A stretch of DNA of 64,000 nt from Tenrec ecaudatus. Lineage: Eukaryota > Chordata > Mammalia > Afrosoricida > Tenrecidae. The stretch covers positions 41,247,501-41,311,500 of the forward strand of contig NC_134546.1 of NCBI RefSeq assembly GCF_050624435.1, in the 5' to 3' direction. A program made the position numbers and the translations under genes. The notes below the pieces were generated by a model, which did not search any database, was not told the origin of the DNA, and saw only the letters and a list, made by a program, of their open reading frames with translations. This document shows positions 24,501 through 37,863 of the stretch, piece after piece. The first letter of the stretch is position 1, and the number at the start of each line of letters is the position of its first letter.

Positions 24501-27500
24501 TTTTTGACTCCCTAGGAGACCAAGGGAGAAAGATGCAAACCCTTTTCTAATTTCCCAATGTCAATGTCTCATATCTAGGGCACTTCAGACTCCAGTGCAA
24601 ACCTTACTTTTCCTTCCACTATTGGCTATCCTATCCACGTGCCAGCGGGTGTGACGCTGCAGACCGCATCTGGTGAGAGCATACTTTATTGTTCGCCTTG
24701 CGAATGACTTCTGGGCGATACGTTCCATGGTGGTCATATGCTGTATACTAGAAGTTAAAAGAATTTTTAATATAAGCCCATTTTAATTGTCAGAATAAAT
24801 GGCACTATTGTCATGGCAGCAGCAATCAGAAAAGACACTGCATTAGGTCTTGGCTTATATCTCACTCCCAGTTCTGCTTTTGAACATTGTCTTGATGCTC
24901 TAGATCGCTCTAGATATCACATATGTACTTGATCGGTCCTCACTAAATAATTTTGCATGGCGTTTTTCTTTTTTTTTATCCCCACTTATTGAGCTACCAT
25001 ATATTTTCTCTAATTCGAGAGTTACCTACATTTTAACAAGTAGACAGTCAAGTATCTGAGTGCTTGCTAGTTCTAATAAGGACCACAAGAGACAATGCCG
25101 ACCAGCTTTTTCCTCCTTTCTGATGGATGGTGACATGGTCTACAGAAAGAACGTCTGAGGCTCTGCAGGGTAACTAACCTCTGCCTTTCAAAGAACCGTA
25201 TCTTAACTTTGGGCTATTGTAAAGATTAAGGAATACATTCAACTTGATGCTAAAAAAAAGAATTTTCCTCTTTTCTCCTCCCTTAGCCTTATTTTAGAGA
25301 CAAGAGGAAGAAGAAATTTGATTATTTTTGAAATTATTAAATGTTTTGGAGAACCTTTTCTTATAGTTGTTAGTGAGATCCTAAGTATCAGAAATGTGTT
25401 TTATATGATTCCCCCAAACCCCGAACAAAGCCCACTGTCATTGAGTCATTTCTGACTCATAACGATCCTATATGGGATTTCAGAGGCTGTACATCTTAAT
25501 GAGAGTTGATAGCCTCATCTTTCGCCCATGGAAAGGTTGGTGGGTTTGAACCACTGACCCTGCAATTAGTTTACGTGCTGGATTCTGCATGTTGAAATCC
25601 CACAGCAGCCATAGCTAGTGACACTGCAATTTATCAAACCAGAGGAAAAGGATCACTTATTGATGGCCTGTATATGTCTCAAAATGTACCATATGACCGC
25701 TAGGGTTAAAGAAAAACATTAAAACTTTGAAAGGAGGGTACTATGTTTGCAAATGAGAGCATAAAGCTGACGAATAAAGCAAGCGCTTCTGGAGAGTCAT
25801 ACTGGCAGAGTGGTGTGTTTCTTCCTGTTGTGCATGAGATTTATTTATTTCTTTAAAGAAGACCAGGGTGCTACTGACGGCTTGCGTTCTCTGTTTGCAG
25901 GGCACCTGTATAAAGTCAATGTACCCGTGATAGTGACGCAGACTCCCGGAAGAGCAAGCGCTCCTCAGCACCCACTTCAGCAGCTGTTCCAGCCTTTCGG
26001 GCCGGCCCCAGTAATCCAGACCAGCGTTCCGCGATTGAGCCCATCAGCGCTCCAAGCAACTACTGAAAAGTCACAGAGACTGGAAACTGTGTGCCCACAA
26101 CCCACCATTCTGCATTCCGGGATAGCAGATAGGAAACACCTAGGAAATGTCACCACTGACATATTTGTACCGCCGGGAAATGAGCACAGAATCATGTCGG
26201 AAGCATTGTTGAGCCAGCAGGAAAGCCCTCAGTACATCAGTCTCCCAGGTGTTGTGTTTGCTCCGCAGATCTCTCAGATCGATGCGAACGTGGAGCCAGC
26301 GCTCGGTGTCTCCACCAGCACGCCGTCCAACCTGCACGGTGGGCCCTTTGCGACAGGCCCCCAGGGGGCTCTGCACCAGCACACACCCAGCGCTCAGTGT
26401 CGTGTTCTTCAAGATAGGATGGATGGATGTGATTCTGTAAAGGAGCCAAGACACAGAGAGGAGCCTATCAGCCTACCTGTTTCCAAGAAGGTAGTTTATG
26501 TTCATCGTAATGGTATTAGGGGCCAGTGATTAGTGTTTAGGTAGCAAGTTAATCAGAAGTATATGTGTGTATTTACTTGCTTTCTTGAAGAAGACTGCTG
26601 CGTCCTATTGCTCTTAATATTATCTGTTCATTCTTGAAATCTTCATCCTCAGCATTTCTAAACTTTTTACTATAGTCAATGAATTAGAATATTTCTTTAA
26701 GGAAAGTACATTGGTTTTAAGATAACAGTCAGTTTTGCTTCATGGCTTTGTAAGAATTGTCCCCCCACCCCCCTTCCTTTTTGGCAGGTAAAAGTTAAAA
26801 GACCTAGATATCCCTTGAGGTTTAAACAAATATTTTGAGGTAGTTCCTTGTCATATTTAATATACAAAAGAAGTCCAAAGTGTTTATGCTTCCTTTACCC
26901 AATTTTCTTAAACTTCCACGTGGCAGTTTTTCTTTCATGACCGATTATTTTGCCAGGACATACTTTCTCTCCTGACCTGCTCAAATACGAGATTAATTTT
27001 GTTTGGAATTTAAATCTCTAAATAATAACTTGTAATTCACGTTCTTCATGGATTATGGGCAAGAGATACTAATTTCCAAGGAATTCATAGCAAGGGCAGA
27101 AGGATTCATAGAGAATTGTGAGTGGTAAAATTTATAAAAAGCCTTCCAGTATTTTTTTCCAAATGGCTTGTAGCTAATTCCTTTTATACAATTTAATGAC
27201 ACCTGGTAAAGAATTAAAAGGTTATGCGGTTAGCTAGTGATTTCATGGTTCTCTGGAAAGTTGAAAACATTCAGAAATGTTCAGTAGAAAGTTGTGGATT
27301 ACTATAGATTTCTGAATGTTTTGATGGTTGCTGAAACCTGTTCAAGATGACAGCAAGACTGTGTTTAGTTTTGGTACAAAGTGCTGAGGTTTAAATGCAT
27401 TTTATTTTGAGCATCTTATCACGGTAGTTTTCATTTAGGGCATAACATTATAAAAATTAGTGTCGGTTAGACTCACAGTTATGAACCATCTGGTTCTGCG

Positions 27501-30500
27501 GCAAAGCACGTGTGTTAGTTTTCATCATAGTAGTGTGGGAGGCATTATTGCCCCCGGCCTCTGTATGAACTCTGCGTGTTTTTGGTGACGAGTCAAGGGC
27601 TTGCTCTACTGCTGCTCGTGGGATGTCATCATGTACATCATGTTCCAAAGTGGGGAAATAGATTAGTTAAGGGAGATTAATCAAGGATTGTTTTTGGAAA
27701 GTACTAGTGGACAAAGCAGTTGAAAGGATGTGCTCTGAAGCCACAGGAGGTTTAAAATGACAGATTCATCACTTACGAGCAGAGCTATGTAATGCTGCTG
27801 ACTTACTCAGTTGTCACTCATAAACAGTGCCATCTGCACGAATGTGAGGATTATCACTTGAGAATAATATACAGAACATTTATAGTTTTAGAGGAAAGAA
27901 AGAAAGATGAGTGGTATTATGCTCTTGGGTTTATCATATGGTGGAAAGCTTATCATAGGACTATTAGCTTTAAAAGAAGTCTATACCTAAAAGAGGAGCC
28001 CTGGTGGCTTAGTGGTTGCTTGTTAGGCTGCGAACTGCAAGGTCAGCAGTTTGAAACCACCAGCTGCTCCATGCGAGAAAGATGGCTCTTTCTACCTTGG
28101 TGAAGAGTTGCAGGCTTGGAAATCCACAGGGGGAGTTCTGCCCCTTCTCCTGCAGCGTTGCTATGAGTCAGCATTGACTTGATGTCAGTGTGCTTGGTTT
28201 TGGTTTATCTAAGTGTCCGTGGGAGGTACAGAGGATTAAGGCACTGAGCTGCTGATTGCAAGTCTGCTGGTTTGACTACCTGGAAGCACCTCGGAAGAAA
28301 AGAGTGGTGATATACTTTTGGATGATTAGCCATTGAACCTTCTGTGGAGTGCAAGTCTGTTCTGAAACGCATGAAGTTACCATGAGTCAGAATCAACACA
28401 GTGACCCCTTTTATCTAAAACACAAAAATCCAAATTTAAAGAGCACTTAGTTTGTGAAAAATATGTATGCTCTCTATAGGATGCCTTTAAAATAGCAATC
28501 TGGTCCATTTAAAAGAAGTTTACGAGTAGCTTTTCTTTACAAATGTCTTACAGAAGTGACTGCTTAAAACAAATTACAGTCGACCATACTTGTGTACTTT
28601 GCCTGTGCATACTGTCTTAAAGATAGATCTAAGTTCAAGAGCTAACCGCCATGTAGGCTTAACATCTCTTTTAAAAAATCATTTTATCAGGGGATTGTAC
28701 AGCTCTCATCACAATCCATACATCCATGTGTGTCAAGCACAAGTACATATGTTGCATCATCATTCTCAAAACACTTTTTTTCTACTTGAGCCCTTGGTTT
28801 CAGCTCATTTTCCCCTACCCCACCATTCGTCCCTCATGAATCCTTGAGAAATTGTGAATTATTTTTCTTTACATACTTATACCATCCACTCTTTCTTCAC
28901 CCATGTTTCTGTTTGTCAGCTGGACTAGTGGTGGGGGAGTCATACATCGATCAGTTCCCGCATTCTCCCCCCGCCCCCACCTTCCTCCTCCCTCATGGTA
29001 TTACTACTCCCATTATTGTTCCTGAGAGGTTTATCTGTCCTGGATTCTGTGTGTCGAGAGCTCTTCTCTGTAGCAGTGTACATGCTCTGGTCTAGCTGGA
29101 TTTGTAAGGTAGAAATGGAGTGATGACAGGGGGAGGAAGCATTCAGGAACTAGAGGAAAGTTGTATGTTTCAGTAGTGCTATGCTGTGCTCTGACTGGCT
29201 CATCTCTGCCTTGTGACCCTTCTGTAAGGGGATGTCCAGTTGTCTACTGATGGGCTTTGGGTCTTCACTCTGCACTCCTCCTCATTCACAATGATAGAAT
29301 TTTTTGTTCTGGGTTTTAGATGCCTGATACCTGATCCCATTGACACCTCATGACCACACAGGCTAGTGTGCTTCCTCCATGTGGACGTCGTTGCTTCTCA
29401 GCTAGATGGCTGCTTGTTTTTCTTCAAGTTCTAAGATCCCAGATGCTATATCTTTTGATAGCTGGGCACCATCAGCTTTCTTCACATTTGCTTATGCACC
29501 CATTTTGTCTGATGGGGTGCCACGCCCTGGCCCCAAAGTCTATTTTTAGTATTCCTTGGGCACTTCATTGCTTTGCACCCCTCGCTGCTCTGTTGCATAT
29601 CTTTAGCGTTTTGTCCTGGAGTAGTGGGGTCATTTCAGGCACAATTCCCAAACTGCCTCCAGTGTGTTGTTCCTTGAAGTGCTATGGGTCAGTGAGGGAC
29701 GGTGTGTCTTATGGTGGGGCCGGCCCTATGGTACTCTCTGCATTGGCTGCTCTGAGCAGGAATATCATCTTTGGGGCTTGGCTGGCCAGGATGTGTTCCA
29801 CCCTCTCTCCCTCCCATTTCATTTGCTCCTGTGTGCTATGATCAGATGCACCACTCTCCCTGAGCTGCTGTCCTCTGAAGTGAATTCTTCTGGGGGGAGG
29901 GGAGGTGTCCACAGAGTTGAGATTGGGGCCGGCTCCGCAGACCTCTATATTGGTTCCCTACTTCATGCACCCGGTATGTGGCATTCACATCTTGGTGCGC
30001 TGGGTTGAAGTCTGGTCCCTCTCCTGTGGAGGTATAAACAACATCCTCCCCTTGGGTGGGTTAGTGCCCTGTTCCCTGCTACCCATGTCTTTTTTTTCCT
30101 TTTCACCTTTTAAGTTGGCTACCATATGTATCCCTGGATTAGGTCTGGCCCCTGCCACACTACCTGGACCTCACCCCAGGAATGTTTGTATATAGTAGCT
30201 TTTTCCCTTTTGCATTTTCAAGCTTACCTCAGTGGATTCATGTTGTACTTGTCCTTGTCCTTTTGTGCTCGGCTAACTTCGCCAACATAATTTCTTCCAG
30301 TTACTCCCATACGGTGATGTGCTTATGCTTTCATCACTGCTTTTTAATCCGGGTGTCCATTGATGGAAATTTGGGTTGTTTCCAACTCCTTGCAATTGTG
30401 AACTGTGCTGCCATGAACATTGGCGCACAGATGTCTGGCTATGGTTTGTTTGCCTATTCTCGGTATATGCCCAGTAGAGGGATTGCTGGGTTGTATGGTA

Positions 30501-33500
30501 TTTCAATTTCCATCTGTTTATATATCGCTAAATCGAGTCCCATGGTGACTATACATGCTGACAGGTCCGTCAGCAGTGAGCAAGACTTCCTGTCTCCCCA
30601 CAGCCCCTCCAGCACTTGCTACTTTCTGATTTTTGAATCTAGCTCTTTGAGGGTATTGGTTGGAATCTCAGAGTTGTTTTAATTTGCATTTCTCTTACGG
30701 CTAATGATTGCGAACATTTTCTCATATGTTTATTGGCCATTCGGATTTCTGCCCTGGTGAAACTTCTGTTCAAGTCCTTTGCCCACCTCACCGGTGGGCA
30801 ATTTTTTTTTTTCCTTTTTGGAAGCTAGCAGAGTACTGTAGATTTTAGTAATAAGGCCTTTGTCTGAAGTGTCATTGCTAAAGATGTTTTCCCAGTCTGT
30901 GGGGTCTCATATTACTCTCTCAGTGAAGTCTTTTGATGGACACAGGTGTTTTATGTTCAGTATATCCCACTTGTCAACGTGTGACTCATCTGTATTTCTG
31001 TCCTTCTCTATTTCTGACAGCTTCTGTATTCCCTGTGCAAAAATTCTGAGGTTTGTTCCAATTCCCTCACCGATGGCTCTAATCATTTGGTGTTTTACAT
31101 CAAGGTCTCTGATCCAACTTGAGTTTATTCTTGTGCATGGAGTGAGATAAGCATCTTGCTTCATGTTTCTGCAGGTAGACAAATCCATTTTTTCTCCAGC
31201 ACCACTTGTTGGCGAGGGCATCTACTTCCCATTTGGTGTTTTTTGGGCCCTAATCGAAAATCAATTGTCTGTAGGATGAGTATTTTATTTGTGGGTTTTC
31301 AGTTCTTTTCCATTGGTCTGAGTTTTTGTCCTTATACCAGTATCATGCAGTTTTGACCACTGTGGCTGTATAAGATGTACTAAAGTCAGGTAAAGCAAGC
31401 CCTCCCACTGTGTCCTTCTTGAGGAGTTCTCTGCCAGTTCTGGGTTTCTTTCCTCTCCATATGAAGTTGGTAATCAGTTTTTCCATTTCTTTGAAGAAAG
31501 ATGATGGTATTTGTTTTGGGATAGCATTAAACTTGTATATAGTACCTGGGGCAGAACTGACATCTTTACTATAATGCGTCTTCTACTCCACAAGCATGGG
31601 ATATTCTTCCATTTGCTGAGGTCACTTTTGATTTCTTGTAATAGTGTTCGATAGTTTTCCTCATATAAATCATCTGTTTTTATAGTCAGGTACATCCCTA
31701 GATATTTCAGTTTTGCTTGGCTATTGTGAAGGATACTACCTTTTTGATCACCTCGTCTGTTGTCTTCTCCAAGGTGTATAGCAGTTTGATAGACATCTGT
31801 TTGTTGATCTTGTATCCTGCCACTCTGCCATATTCCTCTATTGCTTCCGGTACTCTCATTGTGGAGTTTTTGGGATTTTCCATACATGGAATCATATCAT
31901 CTGCGAATATTGATAGTTTTACCTTTTCCTTCCCCAGGCAAATACCTTTGATGTCTTTCTTTGCCTTATGCTGTTAGCCAGGACCTCCGGGATGATGTTA
32001 AATAAGAGTGGGGAAAAGGAGCACCCTTGCCTGGCCCACTTTTTCGGTGGAATTGTTGCAGTCTTTTCTCCATTCACTACCATGTTGGCTGTTGGTTTTT
32101 CATAGATAGCTTATATTTCGAGTAATTTCTCTTCCTTTCCTATCTTCTTGAGTGTCTTACACAGGAATGGGCATTGAATGTTGTCAAATGATTTTTCCAT
32201 ATCTGTTGATATTATCATGTAGTTCTTAAGTTTTTCATGTCAATGTGGCGAATGATACTAATGGTCTTTCGTATGCTGAACCATCCTTGCATCCCTGGTA
32301 TGAATCCCACTTGGTCATGGTGAATTGTTTGTTTTATACACTTTTGTATTCTATTGACCAGTATTTTGTTAACGATTTTGCATCAATGTTCATTAGGGAT
32401 ATTGGTCTGTAGTTCTCGATCCTTGAGATCCTTGCCTGGTTTCGGTATCAGAGTTATACTAGCTTCATAGATGGAGTTTGTCATCTTTTTCTTTGTTCTG
32501 GATGAGTTTGTATAGGATTGGTGACAGTTCTTCCCTACACACTTGGTAGAATTCTCCTGTGAAGCCATCTGGTGCGGGGGACTTTTTTGTTGGTAATCTC
32601 TCAATAACCTTGTCTGTTTCTTCTATTGCTATGGGTCTATTGAGATTCTTGACATCTACCTGGGATAGTCTCTGGAGGGATTGTTTATCCGAGAATTTGT
32701 CCGTGTCTTCCAAGTTGTTGAATTCAGTGGAGTACAGACCTCCCTAGTACTGTGTAATTGTCATTTTGATGCCATTAGGGTCCTTTGTAATGTCCCCTGT
32801 TTCATCCCTCCTCCTTGCTATGGTTAGGTTTGCCAGTGGTCTGTTAATCCTTGCAAAGAATCGACTTTTAGCTGTATTAATTTTCCCCGTATTTTTCTGG
32901 TTTTCCCTGTTAGGAATCTTGGCTCTGGTTTTATTAGTTCTTTTCTTTTCCTATTAGTAAGATTGTCCTGTTAATTCTGATCAAATTGCTGTAAGTTTTG
33001 TGCCAGCATATCAGTCGCAAGTCTTCTGTTTTCAGGTGTGCATGTATTGCTATCAAACTTCCTCTGATAACTGCCCTTGATGTGTCCCAAGGGTTTGGGG
33101 ATGTTGTATTCTCATTCTCGTTGGTTTCTAGAAACTTCCCGATTTCATCTCTGATCTGGGCCAGTACCCACTGCTTTTGTAGCAGAGAGGTATTTATTCT
33201 CCAGTTGTCTGCCCTTCTTTTCTTAATTGTCCTTTTGTTGATTTCCAGCCTTATGGCACAGTGTTATGAGAGAGGAGCCTGCATGATCTCTATGTGCTTA
33301 AATTTACACAGATTCAGCTTTTGACCCAGCATGTGGTCTACCTTTGAGTATGTGGTCTTGAAAATAATGTGAATTTTTTGCATTTGGGTGGAGAGCTCTG
33401 ATAATATCAGGTCAAGTTGTGTAATCATAATATTTAGATTTGAAGCCTCCTTGCTAAGGTCCTTTCCCTGTGATCTGTCTTTCTTGGAGAGCAGTGTATT

Positions 33501-34629
33501 AACATCACATACTGTAATTCTTGAGCCTGTAATTTATTTCTTCATCTTTTGAAGTGATCGATTGTTGAGTTTTATGGGTCTCTCGTTGAAAAAAGAGATA
33601 TTATCCCTGGTAAAGTAGAGATGTAGCAAAAAAGAGATAGATCCTTAAAGAGCTGGATTGACAACAGTGACTCCAACAATGGGTTCAAACATAACCATTC
33701 TGAGGATGAAGCACAACTGGGCAGTACTTTGTTCTGTTGCACAAACGGGCATTATGAGTTTGTGCTGTCTTGGGGCACCTGACAACCATTCCCCAGTATA
33801 TGGATCTTACTGGTCTATAGTAGGGTTCATACAAAATCAAGGATGTTGCCGTTGAGTCAATTCTGATTCACGGCGACCTCATACTTTACAGACTAGAACT
33901 GAGCTCTCTAGGGTTCTCTTCAATGTGTTGTTATGGAAGCAAATCACCTGGCCTCTGCTTGCTGAGTTCAAACTACCAACCTTTAGAAGTCAGTCACACA
34001 GTACTTTTGTCCGTGAAGGAAATTAGCGTGGAGCCTGGTATTTAAGATCTGAGTTGATTGCCATTCTTGGGCTTAAGAACCGCTGATGTACCTCAGAATT
34101 GGCATGTGAATAAAAATGGATGAAGTAAAGACATGAGGATATTTGATTTAAGACATTACTTTTATTCTAGGCCCATATTGTGTACAGTTAAAAGATAAAA
34201 TGTCATTTCAATAAATTTTTGAACATTGAGCAGATACTTTCTGGAGTTGCTGTCTACCACCTCTAAATTAAATCTCCAAATTAGAGATTTTAAAACCATT
34301 TATGTCACTTTTTTGGAAGAAAGCCTATTTTGTAAAATTGTTTTTATATGTGTCAAATATGTCAAGTTATATTTCATGTCAAAATAAGTGGGGTGGCATG
34401 GGATCTGACTGTACATGGCCAGGTATATAACCATCATTGGCACTATGCTATGGTTGATATCTAGATTAATCTGTGTGAGGAATTAAAGGACATTTGCCCG
34501 GGGAATTAATGGTTATAGGCAGTTGAATCTGACAGAACTTAGTTTGAAAGATGTGAAAAAAGTATTTTATAGCCTCAGTTTCTCTTGTTCTCTATCCTCA
34601 CATATGGGTGCAGAGTTTGGTCAGGAATT

Positions 34630-34668
<39 letters not shown>

Positions 34669-37600
34669 GCAGCAGCAGCAGCAACTCAGCCACACTCACT
34701 GCCATCGAGTTGTGCCAGACTCACAGGGACTCTAGCCATGGGAAAAACGACTCTCATGAGAGGGCAGCTTCATGATTACAGCCTGAGACGGGATTTGACA
34801 GACAAAGCCTTATCTAGAAGCATCCTTTGCATGTCTATTGTGATACCCAACAAGGGAAGAGACCTTGGTGAAGCAGAGGATCCTAGAATCTGAGAGCATA
34901 GCAAGAAAATCAAAGCAGGGCCTCTGACGGATGACGACATCTGTGCTAGACTGCTGGCGTTTCTTCACAGTCTGAACATCCGGCAGGAGTTCATAGAAGA
35001 ACCTAAAGCTCTGTGGCTTTTCTTTAACATTTAGCAGGAGGAAGGACCATGTCTGCTAGGTGTAGCCAACATCTAATTTTGATCATTATTTGCACATTGA
35101 CACAAAGAATTCTGTGTTGTGAGCCCTTTTTTTTTTAAAAAAAAATTTATTTGGGGTTCTTACAGCTCTTATAACAATCCATACATCCATTGTGTCAAGC
35201 ACATTTGTACATATGTTGTCATCATCCTTTTCAAAACATTTTTCACCTTGTTGAGCCCTTGGTATCAGTTTAATTTTTTCCTCTCTTTGAGCCCTTGATA
35301 ATTTATGAATTATTATTTTCATGTCTTACGCTGACCACTGTTTCCCTTCACCCATGTTTCTGTTCATCTTCCTGGGCGGGAGGTGGGGGTGTTATTCGTT
35401 GATCATGGTGATTGGTTCCCCCATTCTCCCCTACTCTCATGGTATCACTACTTCCATTATTGGTCCTGAGGAGTCATCTTTCCTGGGTCCCGTGTGTTGA
35501 GAGCTCCTGTCTGTACCAGTGTACATGCTCTGGTCTAGCTGGATTTGTAAGGTAGAACTGGGGTCATGAAAGTGAAGAGGAGGGAAGCATTGAAGAACTA
35601 GAGGAATGTATGTTTCGTCGGCGCTATACTGCTCCTTGGTGAGCCCCTCTTTTTATTTGGGGAACTGGAAAAGTTGGCATCTTCGAAATAATGAAAACTG
35701 CCTTTGCTTAGCAAAAATGTTGGGACTCTCCTGATGGCATTCCCAAGGTCCTTGATGCCACGTGGTCCTGCCGCTTCGGAAGAGCAAGTGTCACTGTCTC
35801 TTTGAGCACGGTGGCATGTGTTAGTACTCATGTGAAGCCAATAGCTGTAAAAGAAGCCCTGTCTGCTGACATGAAGCTCAAATGCATTCCAGCCAGGGCT
35901 TCGGATTATTGTCTTCGAAGATCACTATTAAAAGTGGGCAAAATATGAAATTCTTCATATAAATTTTTCCTGGTTTTCCAAAGAGTAAAGCCCTTAATGT
36001 ATCCTTGGGGAGATTGTTATTTTTTATCTTTGAGGCAGAAGGAAATTCCCCTGCTAAGAACTTGACCTGGCAGAGCTCATTGCATTGGTGATGTTTGTGG
36101 TGGACGTTGGCTGTGTTAGAGACTTATGTCTTTCTAGTCAAGATCTTGTGGGATCCATTTTGGATGTTGTCAGAAAATCTGTTGCCTGTTTTGGTCAGAA
36201 CACCGTCTTGGAAGAAAAGGTTTGAATCAGGTAATGGTGAACTTCTCGGTGCTTTATGGAAATGTTTCTGAAGTTGAGAATTGAAAGTCACTTTTTCAGC
36301 TTTTGACATAAAATTTGGGTTTGTGATATTCTGTATTGCTATAAAAATGATCTAGCTATTTAAGTAAAACAAGGTGATGTTATATGAATTAATTTGGAAG
36401 AGTCCTGGAGTCCTTTATAAGCTTGTACCTAGCTGTCAAAGTACCATAGAAGTGCTGATTCATTTTGCAGCCAAAGATATAGTTGGTTAAGGCTTTTAGT
36501 ACTTGTTGCTACTAAAAAAGCCAATTTAAAAATGTTTTTAGGAGGACTAGACTATATTATAATTCATTAGTTTGGAACATCAGAGTTACTGAGAGATAAT
36601 TTACATATAATAAAAGTAATCTTTTATAAAGAGTACAGAGAGGTTTCAAAAAGTTCTGGAAAAATAGAGTTAAAAACAATGGGATTTCCCCAGGAACTCT
36701 TCAAGGTTCCCTTGGACAGTAAGAGTTTTTATAAGCATGTTCTTGTAAAACTACCATCACAGTTGAGCTAACAGAATATTTTTATCACCCTAACAAGTGC
36801 ATCTTGATTTTTTGCACTCGATTCTATCCATCTAGGGGTGCAGTCTTCCGGGAACCCTGGGTTCTGTGGAAGAAAGATGGGGCTTTCTCCTACCATAATG
36901 GTTCACAACCTCAGAAACCCAACCCATAGGCAGCTGTGCTCCATCCAGGCAGGTGAAACCAAACCCACTGCCATTGACTCGATTCTGCCTGATAGTGACC
37001 CCATATAGACCCATATAAATCTTTACCAGAGCAAACAGTCTCATCTTTTTCCTATGGAGCATCTGGTAGGTTTGAACTGCCAACCTTGCAGTTAGCAGTT
37101 CAATACCTAACTCCTAGCACCACCAGGACTCCTTATCGATATACCGTCGTTCATCTGTTTACCATTGACATTGCTACGAGTGTTCCAGTCACCACATACA
37201 TGAGTTTGTTGAAAACAGTATGTGTACATTTCAGCAGCTGGCTGCAGAAAAGTTCTCTCAATAATTTACTGTCTTAGTCTCATTTGGGGATCTTTGAAAA
37301 ATGAAAGGCCCAACCCTAAGAGTGGCATTTGAAGGGATTTCTAGGCCCTTACATTCCAAGATCAGGTTAGAAGGTTACTGGAATCCCAAGGGGATTCTTG
37401 AATGCCAAGGGTCAATCTTGATAACTTTTCTCAGACGATGCAGTGTGATCAGAGGAACTCATTAGGAAGAAGTTTTACACAAATTTCACACTGCGCTGAT
37501 AAAAAGGCAGGAAAGTCATAGGAAGGAATGTTCCTATCACAGCAATGAACCTGTTCATTCTTTGAGGGTGACAAGAGCTATCCGAGGAAAATTTCATGGG

Positions 37601-37805
37601 GAAAACCTTCTACACATACCCTACAGCCCCGGTCTTGTTTCCAAATCTCAAATTATGTTGAAAAACATACGTTCAATGTCCTAAATCTTGTTTTGACTTT
37701 TTTAGGTTTTGTGTTACTTGTGTGTACATCCCTTCTGCTTTTGAATTAAAAGATCATTTTATTGGGGTCAATTACAACTCTTAGTACAATTCATATATCA
37801 CTTGT

Positions 37806-37863
<58 letters not shown>

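Larger units (their letters stand above)
23020..24578 (+). other. GTF2A1L: GTF2A1L intron 4
   Basis: 1.56 kb, mostly repeats: a hAT-like MITE with a CTCF motif (23165-23360), a mariner-type MITE (23665-23760), an old antisense L1 3' end (23780-24115) and a scrap of AfroSINE tail (24125-24175). Confidence 0.85.

Noticed and set aside
25810-25900. Possible upstream extension of exon 6 from ATG at 25810
   Set aside because: A good acceptor ends at 25900 and Gly133 is completed exactly across exons 5 and 6; the upstream residues do not resemble ALF.
28590-30682. Several ORFs with hydrophobic stretches suggesting membrane proteins
   Set aside because: They are antisense translations of the CT-rich LINE-1 3' UTR and ORF2, which give Leu/Ser/Phe-rich false membrane segments.
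34523-34735. Poly-glutamine ORF
   Set aside because: The Gln run is the (CAA)n(CAG)n tract next to a SINE; flanking residues are unrelated to any polyQ protein.
34900-36300. Stretch with short ORFs that might be a processed pseudogene
   Set aside because: No translation matched a protein family I know, and part is the LINE-1 3' end at 35128-35640.
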